Assembly (NCBI GenBank): GCA_000697335.1
Contig: JNEM01010371.1
Span: 1 to 12,305 of the forward strand
Length of the DNA stretch: 12,305 bases
From: Conidiobolus incongruus B7586
Lineage: Eukaryota; Entomophthoromycota; Entomophthoromycetes; Entomophthorales; Conidiobolaceae
Direction: 5' to 3'
Both the position numbers and the translations under genes were made by a program. Below are positions 1 through 9,450 of the stretch, piece after piece (positions within the stretch are counted from its first letter, which is position 1; each line of letters starts with the position of its first letter). The notes beneath the pieces are model-generated. The model had not been told where the DNA came from, did no database searches, and was given only the letters and a program-made list of their open reading frames with translations.

Positions 1-27
1 TAAATATATATTTATATATATATATTT
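1..27. repeat. TA-rich simple sequence
   Basis: Alternating T/A tract interrupted by a few extra Ts and As. A similar run lies at 12251-12265 at the other end of the window. Such tracts are ordinary in spacers of this composition. Confidence 0.7.
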
Positions 28-63
28 GATTTTATAACTTATTTTTATAGGTTAATATATAAT

Positions 64-108
64 ACTCTTGATATTATTAAATAATATATTATTAATTAAG
101 TAAAGAGT
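64..108. repeat. nested inverted repeat (cruciform-like)
   Basis: Outer arms ACTCTT (64-69) and AAGAGT (103-108) enclose an inner perfect inverted repeat, ATATTATT (71-78) and AATAATAT (80-87), with a single-base centre. Seen directly; function unknown. A+T-rich DNA makes the inner arms likely by chance. Confidence 0.45.
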
Positions 109-777
109 CACTTGAATTCAGATAATAAAAAAATTAAAAATTTTTTAAAATATTAATTATATTATAAGCTTTATGAAAAATTATAATAAATTTTCAAATT
201 CTTAAAATTTGTTTAATTAAATTAATTCAAATCATATGCTATTATATTAATATTCAAAATTATTCCAAATTATATAATTAAGCAAAATAATAATATTTAT
301 TTTATTGACCATAATAATAAATAATCAATATCATTAAATCTTTATCATATTAATAAATATTATTAACCCTTAATAATAGAAATTATTCATTTTATTTAAA
401 TATATATTGAAATCCAGTTAATGCAAACAACATTCCTATTATGTTAATCAAATTTCAGTTAAGTAATAATTTGCAGATTAAATTTATTAATAATTTGATT
501 GATATTTTGTTATTGTCAATATTGTTTGTTCCCTATTTTACAAATGATATAAGTAATATTGAAAATATCAAACATGGTTCATATTGTACGATTTTTCAAA
601 TTAACTGTGTTGTTAATACAATTTCAGTATCAAGTATATACTTATATAAATTGAATAAACTTGGCCATTTTTAAAAATGAAGTGTAGTTAGTTATATTAT
701 ATAATATAAAATATTAGAATTAGAGTGAATTAGAAAAAATAAAAACGAATCTAAAACCAATAAAGGTGAACCAGATA

Positions 778-783
778 TTTATT
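778..783 (-). terminator. candidate poly(A) signal of the PP2A B gene
   Basis: AATAAA on the minus strand, about 184 nt beyond the B55 stop codon. The sequence between the stop and this hexamer is visibly less A+T-biased than the DNA at lower coordinates, which fits a transcribed 3' UTR. AATAAA is common by chance in DNA this A+T-rich, so this is suggestive only. Confidence 0.35.
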
Positions 784-966
784 AAAAGGATCAAAGACTA
801 GACCAAACTCACAAATTTCCAATGTAAAATATTAAAGACAACTCACTGTAGGAAGTAAGACGATAAGAGTAGATTAATACCGCTGAAGGAATAAGGATGA
901 ATTTTTGAAACAGTAGGAGATAAAAGGGTCAGTCAATGTACAGTAAATAGTGAGGATCTAAGTGGT

Positions 967-2484
967 TTAGGTGGATTCGGAGGAGAATATGAAAAGATTG
1001 TTTGTAGCAGCAACAGCAATGGTGTTTTCTTGAGGATGCCAAGAAGCATGGAGAACTTTGTGATTGAAATCTGCAGGGCTTGACATATCATCCATTTTGT
1101 TAATATTAGGTCTAGTACCACGAGGATGTACAACTCCAACTCGTTTACTTTTAAATGCATTTTTATCAGCATGCAAAGTAGTGTCGTATTCGCCATGGAT
1201 ATCGTACACTGTGAGCTGATTACTATAAGAACCTGCTAATACTTGGTTCCCATCACCGCTAAACATACATTCAAATTTGTCGAAAATACAGTCATTTTCA
1301 TAAAGGTCGCATAGTTTACTACGCAAATGTTCGTGAATACTAATGGTCTTTAAAGGTTGATTAGGCATATTAATGTCCCATATGCGTAAGTTCAGGTAAT
1401 CACGAGAAAGGATATAACGACCATCCGCACTAAATCTAATATCGGAAATGGAAGAGATAATTTCTGAAAAAAAGGATCTATTTCCAGGATCTTCAGGCTC
1501 TTCAAATACTTGGGCATAATTGTCGCAAAGGGCAGCAGAACGCATGTCACATAACTTGATATTACCTTTGCTACTACTATACATTAAAAGATTACAATGA
1601 ATTGGATGAAACTCGGCAGCTGTAATAACTTCAGTAAGCTCTTCCATATTTACAGGTTTAATATCAACAATATTGAAACTACGGTCCGAGATGTTCAAAT
1701 TCCACAAATTGATACGCAAGTCATCAGCAGAAATATAGGTTTCTGCATCAGAATTAATGGATATAGAGTTAATATGGTATGCATGAGCATTAGCATAAAC
1801 TCTACGAGGTACAGCAGCAACAACCGATTCATTTATGCGTAAAGTTGGGAGTTTCAAATTAGAATGGTTGAAGATCCTAGGAGAAGATGCAGATCCAAGA
1901 TTGTTCTCAGAAACTACCTTAACAGTTTTATCATAAACTTTCCATAGTTTGATAGTTTTATCTGAGTGAAAGTAAAATTAATTTAGTTTAATAAATTTAA
2001 TAATAAAATAAATATCATACCATTAGTTGATAAAAGAAAATGAGCTGAATTTTGTCTACGACACCACTTGATTTTGTTTATTTTTTCTTCGATTTCTAAA
2101 CTTTTTAAATAATCGAATTCAGGCTCATGAGATTGGAATTCAGTATAAAATTTATATTCTTTTCCTTTTTTCTATAAATTCAGCAAAAGTTTTAATGGGT
2201 AAATTGAAAGATGAGGCTAAATTAAACAATGAAAATAAGATAAACTTACAAGCTCATGTCTTTCAAAAAGTACAACACGTCCTCCTTTATCACCTGTAGC
2301 AAGAAAGTTGCCAGAGTGGTCAAATTCCACAGTTGAAATAATATCAGCTAGAAATAGGGTGGATGACGCTTGAGTAAAGAATTCAGATTAAAAATGAGCA
2401 TTAAAAATTACCTTCGCTAACTTCGCTAGCATCGCCTTTTTCACCGAAGCATTGAGTAAACTTCCAGTTGGATTCAGTTTCCAT
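967..2484 (-). CDS. PP2A regulatory subunit B, B55/PR55 family (Cdc55-like)
   Basis: Regulatory B subunit that binds the PP2A scaffold-catalytic core and selects substrates, chiefly cell-cycle and mitotic-exit phosphoproteins. Exons on the minus strand: 2484-2412, 2347-2250, 2171-2021, 1961-967. The three introns (64, 78 and 59 bp) are GT-AG, and the spliced protein is 438 aa, close to the family's usual length of about 450. Both classic PR55 signatures are intact: [15 protein letters not shown] at residues 75-89 and [15 protein letters not shown] at 165-179. HFLLSTNDKTIKLW spans the exon 3/4 junction near residue 101. The rest reads as a WD-repeat beta-propeller ([47 protein letters not shown]). 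The ATG is the first in frame, with a TAA two codons upstream of CAA-ATG. Fungal Cdc55/PabA is the closest remembered relative. The long frame from 1857 only appears to start there; that TTG is internal Leu143. Confidence 0.97.
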
Positions 2485-3920
2485 TTGATATTATGAATTT
2501 AGAATATTTTAATTATTAAAATTAAACAGTAAAATAATTAGGAATTGGAAGTTCAAAATATAATTGTATAAATTATTGAAACACTTAGACTTAATAACTT
2601 AAGGTATGACCCTAAACTTTCCTTCACCCTTCCTATTCAGTTACAAGAATGAAATTAATCACAGTTCTTATTTCATCATCAATCAAAATAATTGGCCCAA
2701 TTCTTAAATTAACATTGCACTTTATTTTATCAAATCAAAATAAACATTATCTATTGGCTGATCAACATAGATTATCCAATTATATTTGATATCTCCTAAT
2801 TGCCTGATTCATCATTCATTATATTTTCGATGATAAATATGTAAAGTGATTATTGAAATAATAAAATGGAAAAAACAATAAATGAAACAGATATTATATA
2901 ATATTAAAGGATATTGCTTTATTATTTAAATATATTATATATATTTTTAAATTTGAAAATATCAATATATAGAATTAATGTATCATTCTGCCAATTTTTA
3001 TAATGTACCTATTCAAATAAGCCTAAAATGTACTAGTTAAAACATGAATATTATTAGGTTAATTAAAGGAGTTGATTGGATTAAACTGACATGATTACAT
3101 ATGCAACATCTTGTATTACTCATTTAGATATTTCACCATTGCAATTATATTATTAATAGGTTGCTGTTGACTTACCATAATCATCATCTTTGATTTTCAT
3201 ACTATATCAAATTTCATTGCTTAGAATCGTAGAGGTAATACTTTTACAGATACTAATTATAACAATACGGGTAACTCAATATAAATAATTACAAATATGT
3301 GTTTTTATTATATATCGATTGGGTCACACTTTAATTACAATCATATATATCACTTTATGAATATTAAACTTTTATAACTAAGTTTTGTTTGAATCCGTTA
3401 CTGCTAAGGATTTCAAATAATTTATTATGGGATGGTCAAAATTATCGAAATTGAATATATAACTGATTTTTAATGTTATATATATAATATAAAATTTCTA
3501 ATTATTCAATATATAAAAAATCATGGTTGATGCTGATTTTTGTTCAATATTATTTGTAATATAATCCATATTTAAAATTGAGGAATACATTATCACTGTG
3601 AATCAACAGAAAAATTAGAGATGCTTGTTAATTTTATCTTAACGTTTTAAAATCAAATAGAATTCAATGAACATTTACATAATGTCAAGTCAATAAATCA
3701 AGAATCGATCTTGGTATTTTATTAAAAGCATATAGTCATATATGCTCTTTACTATAGAATGTAATGCAAATATAAAATATAAAAGTTTGGCTAGAAATAA
3801 CTTTTTATTATGATGTTGAAAATATTTTATACCATTAATTATTAAAAATATGTGAAGCAGATTTTTTGTCATTTGCAGAATTTCATTGGTTTTAAAAATG
3901 TGTATTAATATATATCAAGG

Positions 3921-3933
3921 ACTATATAAACTC
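3921..3933 (+). promoter_or_regulatory. orphan TATA-like element matching the ZNF277-like promoter
   Basis: ACTATATAAACTC followed by a pyrimidine run (CTCTCTTC). The same 13 bases, also followed by a C/T run, lie at 6477-6489 just upstream of the ZNF277-like gene in the same orientation. No convincing ORF follows: the first ATG, at 4030, opens only 12 codons. It could be a start site for a noncoding transcript, a remnant, or coincidence. Confidence 0.25.
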
Positions 3934-5055
3934 TCTCTTCGAAAAAAGATACCTGGGCACTATTTTGCAATAGTATTTAGTTTCAAAAAGTAAAAATTTT
4001 AGTACGTTCTCTTTCATTCATAATAAAATATGAATAATTCTAACTATATTTCTGTGTTGAATATATAAGAATAAGCTGCAATTTTATTGATTTATTTTGT
4101 AAATGCCAATTGTGTTATATTTGATTAGAAAGTTAATTTTTAATTTCATATTATCTTATTTAATGTTTTGGTTTAATAAACTCATTATTGAATATTTAAG
4201 CTTTTAATTTTTTATGTAATTATTGTTAGTTTTTATATAGTATATATACTTTATATTATGCCTATTAAGCTTAATATCATTAATTACAAATTATGATATA
4301 TATTGATATCATTACCAAATTTATGAATATACTTAATAACATTATATATATAGTTAATGTATTAATATTATTAGATACTAATTATTTATGCTTATATATT
4401 AAAAATGTATAATTTTTTGATATTATTATCTGAACTAAATATATTTTGTTTTAGTATTGTTGAAAATCAAAAATAATAACTAAGCTCCATAATTGAATAT
4501 ATTCAAACTAAGGATTTTGTTCCTATTCTTGATTCATAAACTTTTGTAACTGGTTTTTTTTAATTTATTAGACAAGTAAAAATTTTGCGTAAATTTCTTG
4601 TATTTATTATACTCATAATGAGTTATTAAACTAATAATCCTAAAAAATCTCAATAGTTGTTTAAGAATAATTATAATAACTAATAAAATAAAAAATTGAA
4701 AAACATATATTTGATATATGTACCTTACAAAATTAATCATTATATATTACTATAAATTAATTATGTTTCAATTTAAAACTTAAAAGATAATGAAAAAAGT
4801 ATAAATTATTCAAGTTAAAATGATTATATTATGAATTTAAGACAAACTCAGTTAATAAATCAAGGAAATGTCTTTTGTATAAAGATAATCGTTTACAAAA
4901 AATATCACAACAGGAAAATATATGATGATTATAAATGTCAGCTTATATAATTTAAATTAATCAAACCTTTCAAATATCCTCAATGTCTTAAAAAATGGAT
5001 GCAGACATTAATATTATTACAATCATACTTCTTTGCCATTTTACAGTCAATCAAA

Positions 5056-5208
5056 CTAGTCTTCCAAGATTGGTCTTGGAGTTTCCTCCCTTGGGGTTTC
5101 TAGACTTGATGTAAAGCTTGTACAAGGGCAATCAGATTTGATCAATTTTGGACCAGTTGAATTATAAGCATCATTTAATATTGTAAATTTAATCACATTG
5201 ATAGACAT
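5056..5208 (-). CDS. short orphan ORF, 50 codons, in the less A+T-rich island
   Basis: Not recognised. It runs from ATG at 5208 to TAG at 5056, with an in-frame TAA upstream. The predicted 50-aa peptide has a charged, Pro/Thr/Ser-rich second half that contains a tandem ETPRE-ETPRP repeat. The repeat comes from an imperfect 12-nt direct repeat (GAAACCCCAAGG and GAAACTCCAAGA on the minus strand). The amino-acid composition looks more protein-like than the other spacer ORFs, and the ORF coincides with the only clear composition island of the spacer. Against it: TAG stop where all three sure genes use TAA, no known domain, and the opposite strand is also partly open. It may be an exon fragment or gene remnant. 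Confidence 0.15.
   Translation of the reverse strand: MSINVIKFTILNDAYNSTGPKLIKSDCPCTSFTSSLETPREETPRPILED
5063..5080. repeat. short hairpin in the 5 kb island
   Basis: TCCAAGA (5063-5069) and TCTTGGA (5074-5080) form a perfect 7-bp stem with a TTGG loop. It is unusual here for having three G/C pairs. It lies inside the 50-codon orphan ORF. Function unknown. Confidence 0.4.
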
Positions 5209-5360
5209 AAAATTTAATTATGTAAATATTACTAATATTCAGTAATATATGATGAGATAATATAAATTTGATGATATATTTACTGACATGTCTGAAAAGC
5301 TTATTTTTCCCTTATATTGGTTTTTGATCTACTAGTTACCTAGCTCTTATTCATGAATTA

Positions 5361-5416
5361 TTCTTTTGATTTCCAAAAGAAATATACCATATAACTCTCT
5401 AACTAGTGATTAGAGA
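5361..5416. repeat. pair of adjacent hairpins
   Basis: First stem: TTCTTTTG (5361-5368) with CAAAAGAA (5374-5381), 5-nt loop. Second stem: TCTCTAA (5396-5402) with TTAGAGA (5410-5416), 7-nt loop. Both stems are perfect and 14 bp apart. No T-run, known RNA motif or neighbouring gene suggests a role. Confidence 0.4.
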
Positions 5417-6478
5417 TATATGCATTATCAAACTGTACTCCATTCTTTTCTTGACTTGAATTATATATAGAATATTAAAATTACCATTTTTTCTCAAAAT
5501 ATATTTCGGTAGTAAATTTCTAATAAATATTAGTATTGTCGTTGTTATTTGACTTTAAATAATTTAAATATATTATAAAAATTATGCTTTTAGAGAGATT
5601 TTGGATCCAGGAGTAGCTATATTGTTTGTTAACTCATAATATCATTACTTTGCTTGTTAAACTTAAATTTAATATGCTATATGTTTGCTAGATCTATAGT
5701 GTTAAAAATTAATTACAATGATTTTAGAATTTTTGGTTAAATAATCTGCTTCACTTATACCAACACAAAATATTACAGCTCCCTTTGAGTTTGATTCTTT
5801 ATACTCAATATTGTGAAGTATTAATATATTCATGGTTTATTTGACAACTAATTAAAATATTTGTATGATAGTTATTGATATAAATTATTAATTCATTAGA
5901 GTGTTAATTCACAATTTGACTACTATTAAAACTAGGAACAATGTATTAGAGATTCCAATTAATAGAATTCAAAACCTAATGATAGAAATATTGAAATGAG
6001 TAAAATTTTTAAATACTTTTCAATTTTAATTATGAATAAGTGAAACCATAAAATTGTGAAAAAATACACCAATATTAATGATAAATTAAATTATAATATA
6101 TTAAGTATTTATCAAGTGAATTAAATCCAATTTTCACACAAAACCGCGATAGATTTATAAGAAAAGTATATATAAAAACACAGAGATTTAATAGAGATAA
6201 GGTAATAAATCAATTACAACTGAGTTTTCAACCAATATCTTCCTTCGAGTTAATGCAATATAGCTCATAACTATTATCAATAACAATGATAGTTCTCAAA
6301 AAATTTAGAAGACTCTTGAAGGAAATTAAGTAATACACACAATAATAAATTTTGGTGGATTTTTCCCATAATGTCATTAGAAATTGATTTGCCTTTTTAT
6401 AGAATCATGAAAAAATGGCAACTTTCACATAAACATTTCATTACCATTTTGGTTTACATTTATTATATAGAATCTTAC

Positions 6479-6486
6479 TATATAAA
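6479..6486 (+). promoter_or_regulatory. TATA box of the ZNF277-like gene
   Basis: TATATAAA ends 65 bp before the ATG. It is followed by a C/T-rich, G-poor leader (CTCCCCTC, then TTCCTATAATTCTCCTC), the arrangement common in fungal core promoters and 5' UTRs. The transcription start is probably within the pyrimidine-rich leader. TATA-like words are frequent in this DNA, so the support comes mostly from position and the leader. Confidence 0.5.
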
Positions 6487-6551
6487 CTCCCCTCTTAAAA
6501 CTGAACACTCTACTAAATCTAATTTCCTATAATTCTCCTCTTTATTCCTAA

Positions 6552-8586
6552 ATGACCACCAACGAAGATTCACAGCTCTCAACTTCTCCAGTCAATATCC
6601 CCACTAATCTTCAACAAACAACTGAACCAAGTAATCCTCCTTCCTTAGCTTCAGACAGCTTGCCTGACCTCGAAGAACAAATCAAAGAAGTCATTCTCGG
6701 TCCTGATCCAAAAAAGAAATCAACAGGGGATAAGAAACGTTTTGGTACTGCTTGGAGAAAAGATGCTATTAGACAACAGCAAAGAGATCTTCAAAATCTA
6801 GCCTCTAGTTCAAAACCCAAGAAAAGTGAAACAAAAAGTAAAGTACCAAAAAACAATCAGAGACGTAACTCCACTAAATCTGCTTCTATTCAAGATAATA
6901 ATGCCCGACCAAAGCTCAAGAATAAAAAATCAAATCTTAACAATCCCCCAGTAAAAGTTGTAATGAATGAACAAGATGTTGAAAATGATAACGAAGAAGA
7001 TGATGAAAACGTTATTCCTCACGTCCCATTTATGGATGATATTGTTTGTCCATTTTCTTGCAAGATTGCAGAACCATTTACTGAATTCGTCAAATTAAAT
7101 GATCATCTCAAAGAGAACCATCACATTACATTCTACCATTTGGATCATATGCACTCCGTTCTTCAAGAATATTTGAATGAATGGGCCAATAGAATTAACT
7201 CTAACTCTGTTCAAGATGTAATAGTTTCTGAATCTGATGGTATTTTTAATCATATTTTATAATTAATCTCATTTATTCACTTAATATAGGAACCCAATCA
7301 TACTCAATCAACCCAAAAAATTGTCCTGATGATTTAAAGCTTAGAAAATCTTTGCAACAAACCAAATTGGTAAAATAACTTGTATTTTCATCAAAATTTT
7401 ATCTTATATCGAATCAAAATAGAAAGAAATTTTGGACATTCAAGAAAAGGAAAGACATCATGACAATTTGCAACCTAGGAAATGTTTATTTTGTCAAGTA
7501 GTTTGCGAAAATAGGTTAGTATATTTCTTGATGCATTATTGACTTGATATTTTAAACGATTATTAGATCAATCTTATTCCGTCATATGTTCGTTGATCAT
7601 AATTTCAACATTGGATTACACGATAATTTGGTTCACGTCAGTGAATTTTTAGATATCTTAGAAGCTAAACTTGAAAGGTATGATTGTTATTGTTTCATTT
7701 TATTAAATGTGAAATTAATATATTTTTAGTCTTCAATGTATTTACTGTGAAAAGTATTTCACAAATAGTACTGTACTCCGCAAGCACATGAGAAAGAAGA
7801 AGCATTTTAAGATTAATGCCCGTAATCAGCTATATGATAAATTCTATGTCATCAATTACTTGGTAAATTTTTATATTAAAATAATCCTCTAGCAATTATT
7901 TGATATATTATCAAATAGGAACCTGGAAAAAACTGGGAAAGCTTTGAAAATGAAAAATATGATTCGGACGAAGATAAAAGAGATGAGTAAGATTAATAAT
8001 ATTAAAAAGTTTTGATTTGATCTGATTAGTTTTTAGTTCATGGGCTGAATGGGATGAAATTGAAAATGAGCCAACAAAGTCCTTATTTGATGACAAAATT
8101 TTTGATAATCCTCATGAAGCTTTGGAATACATGGCAAATACCTACAATTTTGATTTAGACGAAGTATGCCACAAGAATGAGCTTGATTTCTATAAATCTA
8201 TCGCTTTAATCAACTTTATTCGATTCCAAACTCGTAACTTGAATTGCATTACCTGTGATTTTACTGCATCTGATAGCAATCAGTTAAGTCAACATTATTT
8301 GGATGGTACATGTTTACAAACCATTCCACCATCTGACCATCAATTATGGAAAGATCCTCAGTAAGTTTTTGATTAATTTGATTAATATTTATCAAATATT
8401 AATACGGTATTTAGATATTTATTACCTGTATTGGAAAATGATGGATTATTAACCTTCTTAGATGATTACACCGATGAAGAGGAGGAGATTTCACAACAAA
8501 AGATGTATGAGGCAATCTACACTAGTCAATCTAACAACTCTGAAAACTCTCCTACTGCTGAAATCCCTGTCAATGACACTCTTTAA
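6552..8586 (+). CDS. ZNF277-like C2H2 zinc-finger protein
   Basis: Eight exons: 6552-7239, 7290-7369, 7423-7514, 7567-7677, 7730-7862, 7919-7986, 8037-8360, 8415-8586. Seven GT-AG introns of 50-56 bp; 555 aa. TAA immediately precedes the ATG. Human ZNF277 (recalled, about 450 aa) aligns along the whole core: finger 1 C166/C170/H185/H190; a linker with RKSLQQTKL-KEILDIQEKER; finger 2 C277/C280/H293/H298; finger 3 C327/C330/H343/H349 followed by the shared DKFYVINYLEPGKNWE block and SWAEWDE; a decayed finger 4 at 406-427; finger 5 C461/C464/H477/C483. The C-terminus is acidic. Residues 1-163 are a low-complexity extension, basic around 54-126 and acidic around 140-152, longer than in human. Human ZNF277 is reported to bind ribosomal protein uS5 (RPS2); nuclear Polycomb-related roles are reported in animals. 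Which applies here is unknown. Confidence 0.92.
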
Positions 8587-8646
8587 ATATTTAGACTAAT
8601 TTAGATACTTTTGTTTTATTGTATTTAGTTTATTAATTCAATTTTA

Positions 8647-8652
8647 AATAAA
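8647..8652 (+). terminator. candidate poly(A) signal of the ZNF277-like gene
   Basis: AATAAA 61 nt beyond the TAA stop, after a T-rich stretch (TTTTGTTTTATTGTATTTAG). Position is right for a short 3' UTR. The convergent DUS1 gene has the same hexamer at a similar distance, which supports both. Confidence 0.4.
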
Positions 8653-9377
8653 TTCTTATAACATCAATGTAATTATTATATTTATTCTTCAATATATATC
8701 TACAGACAAGTATTAATAATTTTATCAAATTAAATTTTGAAAGTTAATATTCAAACTAAACAATTGAGATAATGTTTATCATTTAAAATAATTTGAAATT
8801 TGTTAATTTAGCCAAATTTATTATATTTAAAATGTATCATATACGATATAATGTATCAGTCAAATAAATAAACATCTATGTGAAATGATTTTAAAAGCAA
8901 GTTTAAGGATGTTTGATAATTTGGTGATTATATTAAATTTAAACTTATTATTTGGTAGAGATAGATAAAATTATACTGATTAAAGATGTTTAAACCATTA
9001 ATTATAAATATTACTACTTAAATAAATTTTAGTAACATATTAAAAATAAATGAAAATTATAATTAATTATAATATTTAAACTCAAATTTTTTACAAATAG
9101 CAATAAATATAAAAAATATAGTTTACAAAATATGAGGATCAAATATTATTTTAATAAAAACATATAATAAAATATTAATACAAAATTTGAATTGAGGTAT
9201 CAATCTATTATTAACAATAAAACTTAATAACCATATAATATTAGATTAGCAACTCTAAATCAAAATTAATCAAAATAATTATAAGTATTTATAATCACTT
9301 AAAACAATGCGAATAATAAACTTGATATTGATAATATTTAAATTCAGTTATCATAAATTTGGATTAATAAATGAATA

Positions 9378-9383
9378 TTTATT
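9378..9383 (-). terminator. candidate poly(A) signal of DUS1
   Basis: AATAAA on the minus strand, 67 nt beyond the DUS1 stop codon. The spacing mirrors that of the convergent gene. Weak alone because of base composition. Confidence 0.4.
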
Positions 9384-9450
9384 ATGAGTATTAAGTTCTA
9401 TGAAAAATTGTATATATCAATATCTAATTTGGATAATGGATATATCTGAA

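Larger units (their letters stand above)
1..966. other. spacer and 3' UTR downstream of the PP2A B gene
   Basis: No supported gene. Bases 1-27 are TA-rich simple sequence. Bases 64-108 form an inverted repeat, and 666-679 is a perfect 14-bp A+T palindrome flanked by C and G. Bases about 715-966 have more balanced composition and are probably the 3' UTR of the minus-strand PP2A gene. A 77-codon plus-strand open frame at 441-674 has no recognisable domain and is not called. Confidence 0.6.
2485..6551. other. about 4 kb A+T-rich gene-poor spacer between divergent genes
   Basis: This lies between the 5' ends of the PP2A B gene and the ZNF277-like gene and must carry both promoters. I see no conserved protein domain, tRNA or rRNA on either strand. 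Open frames at 3690-3872 and 4534-4740 (both minus, 60 and 68 codons) are rich in I, L, F, K and Y, as expected by chance. Local exceptions to the A+T background are a promoter-like 13-mer at 3921, an island at 5030-5165, and two small hairpins at 5361-5416. For three compact genes with introns of about 50 bp, a 4 kb gap is long. Confidence 0.6.
8587..9450. other. convergent 3' spacer between ZNF277-like gene and DUS1
   Basis: 864 bp between two tail-to-tail stop codons, almost wholly A+T, with one candidate poly(A) hexamer facing inward from each side (8647-8652 plus, 9378-9383 minus). I see no gene, RNA or clear repeat between them. Confidence 0.6.

Noticed and set aside
441-674. 77-codon plus-strand open frame
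   Set aside because: Translation is rich in I, L, N, K, F and S with one hydrophobic run, has no recognisable domain, and lies just beyond the likely 3' UTR of the PP2A gene. Long for chance but not enough to call.
933-1196. 87-codon minus-strand frame overlapping the PP2A gene, and other overlapping frames within the three genes
   Set aside because: Shadows of real exons in another frame; the PP2A frame matches its family throughout.
3171-3201. Minus-strand ATG followed by eight codons (MKIKDDDY) and a GGTAAGT donor consensus, like a first exon
   Set aside because: No acceptor or following coding segment could be linked to it, so it remains an isolated donor-like word.
3690-3872. 60-codon minus-strand open frame
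   Set aside because: Composition (I, L, K, F, Y) is what random A+T-rich DNA gives; no motif, promoter or neighbouring exon.
4534-4740. 68-codon minus-strand open frame with a hydrophobic run
   Set aside because: The apparent membrane segment is a by-product of ATT/TTA/TTT-rich DNA; no other support.
5249-5295. Possible box C/D snoRNA: ATGATGA at 5249, TGATGA near 5269, CTGA at 5283 and 5292
   Set aside because: No terminal stem pairs the two ends and the guide-like spacers are almost pure A+T; the boxes are short and expected by chance.
2485-6551. Search for a transposon, LTR element or virus-like element in the long spacer
   Set aside because: No terminal repeats, target duplications or conserved element proteins could be seen by eye on either strand.
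7240-7262. Shorter 236-aa ZNF277-like product ending in the first intron
   Set aside because: The end comes from reading into intron 1. A GT-AG junction at 7240-7289 restores a continuous family match, so this is at most an intron-retention form.
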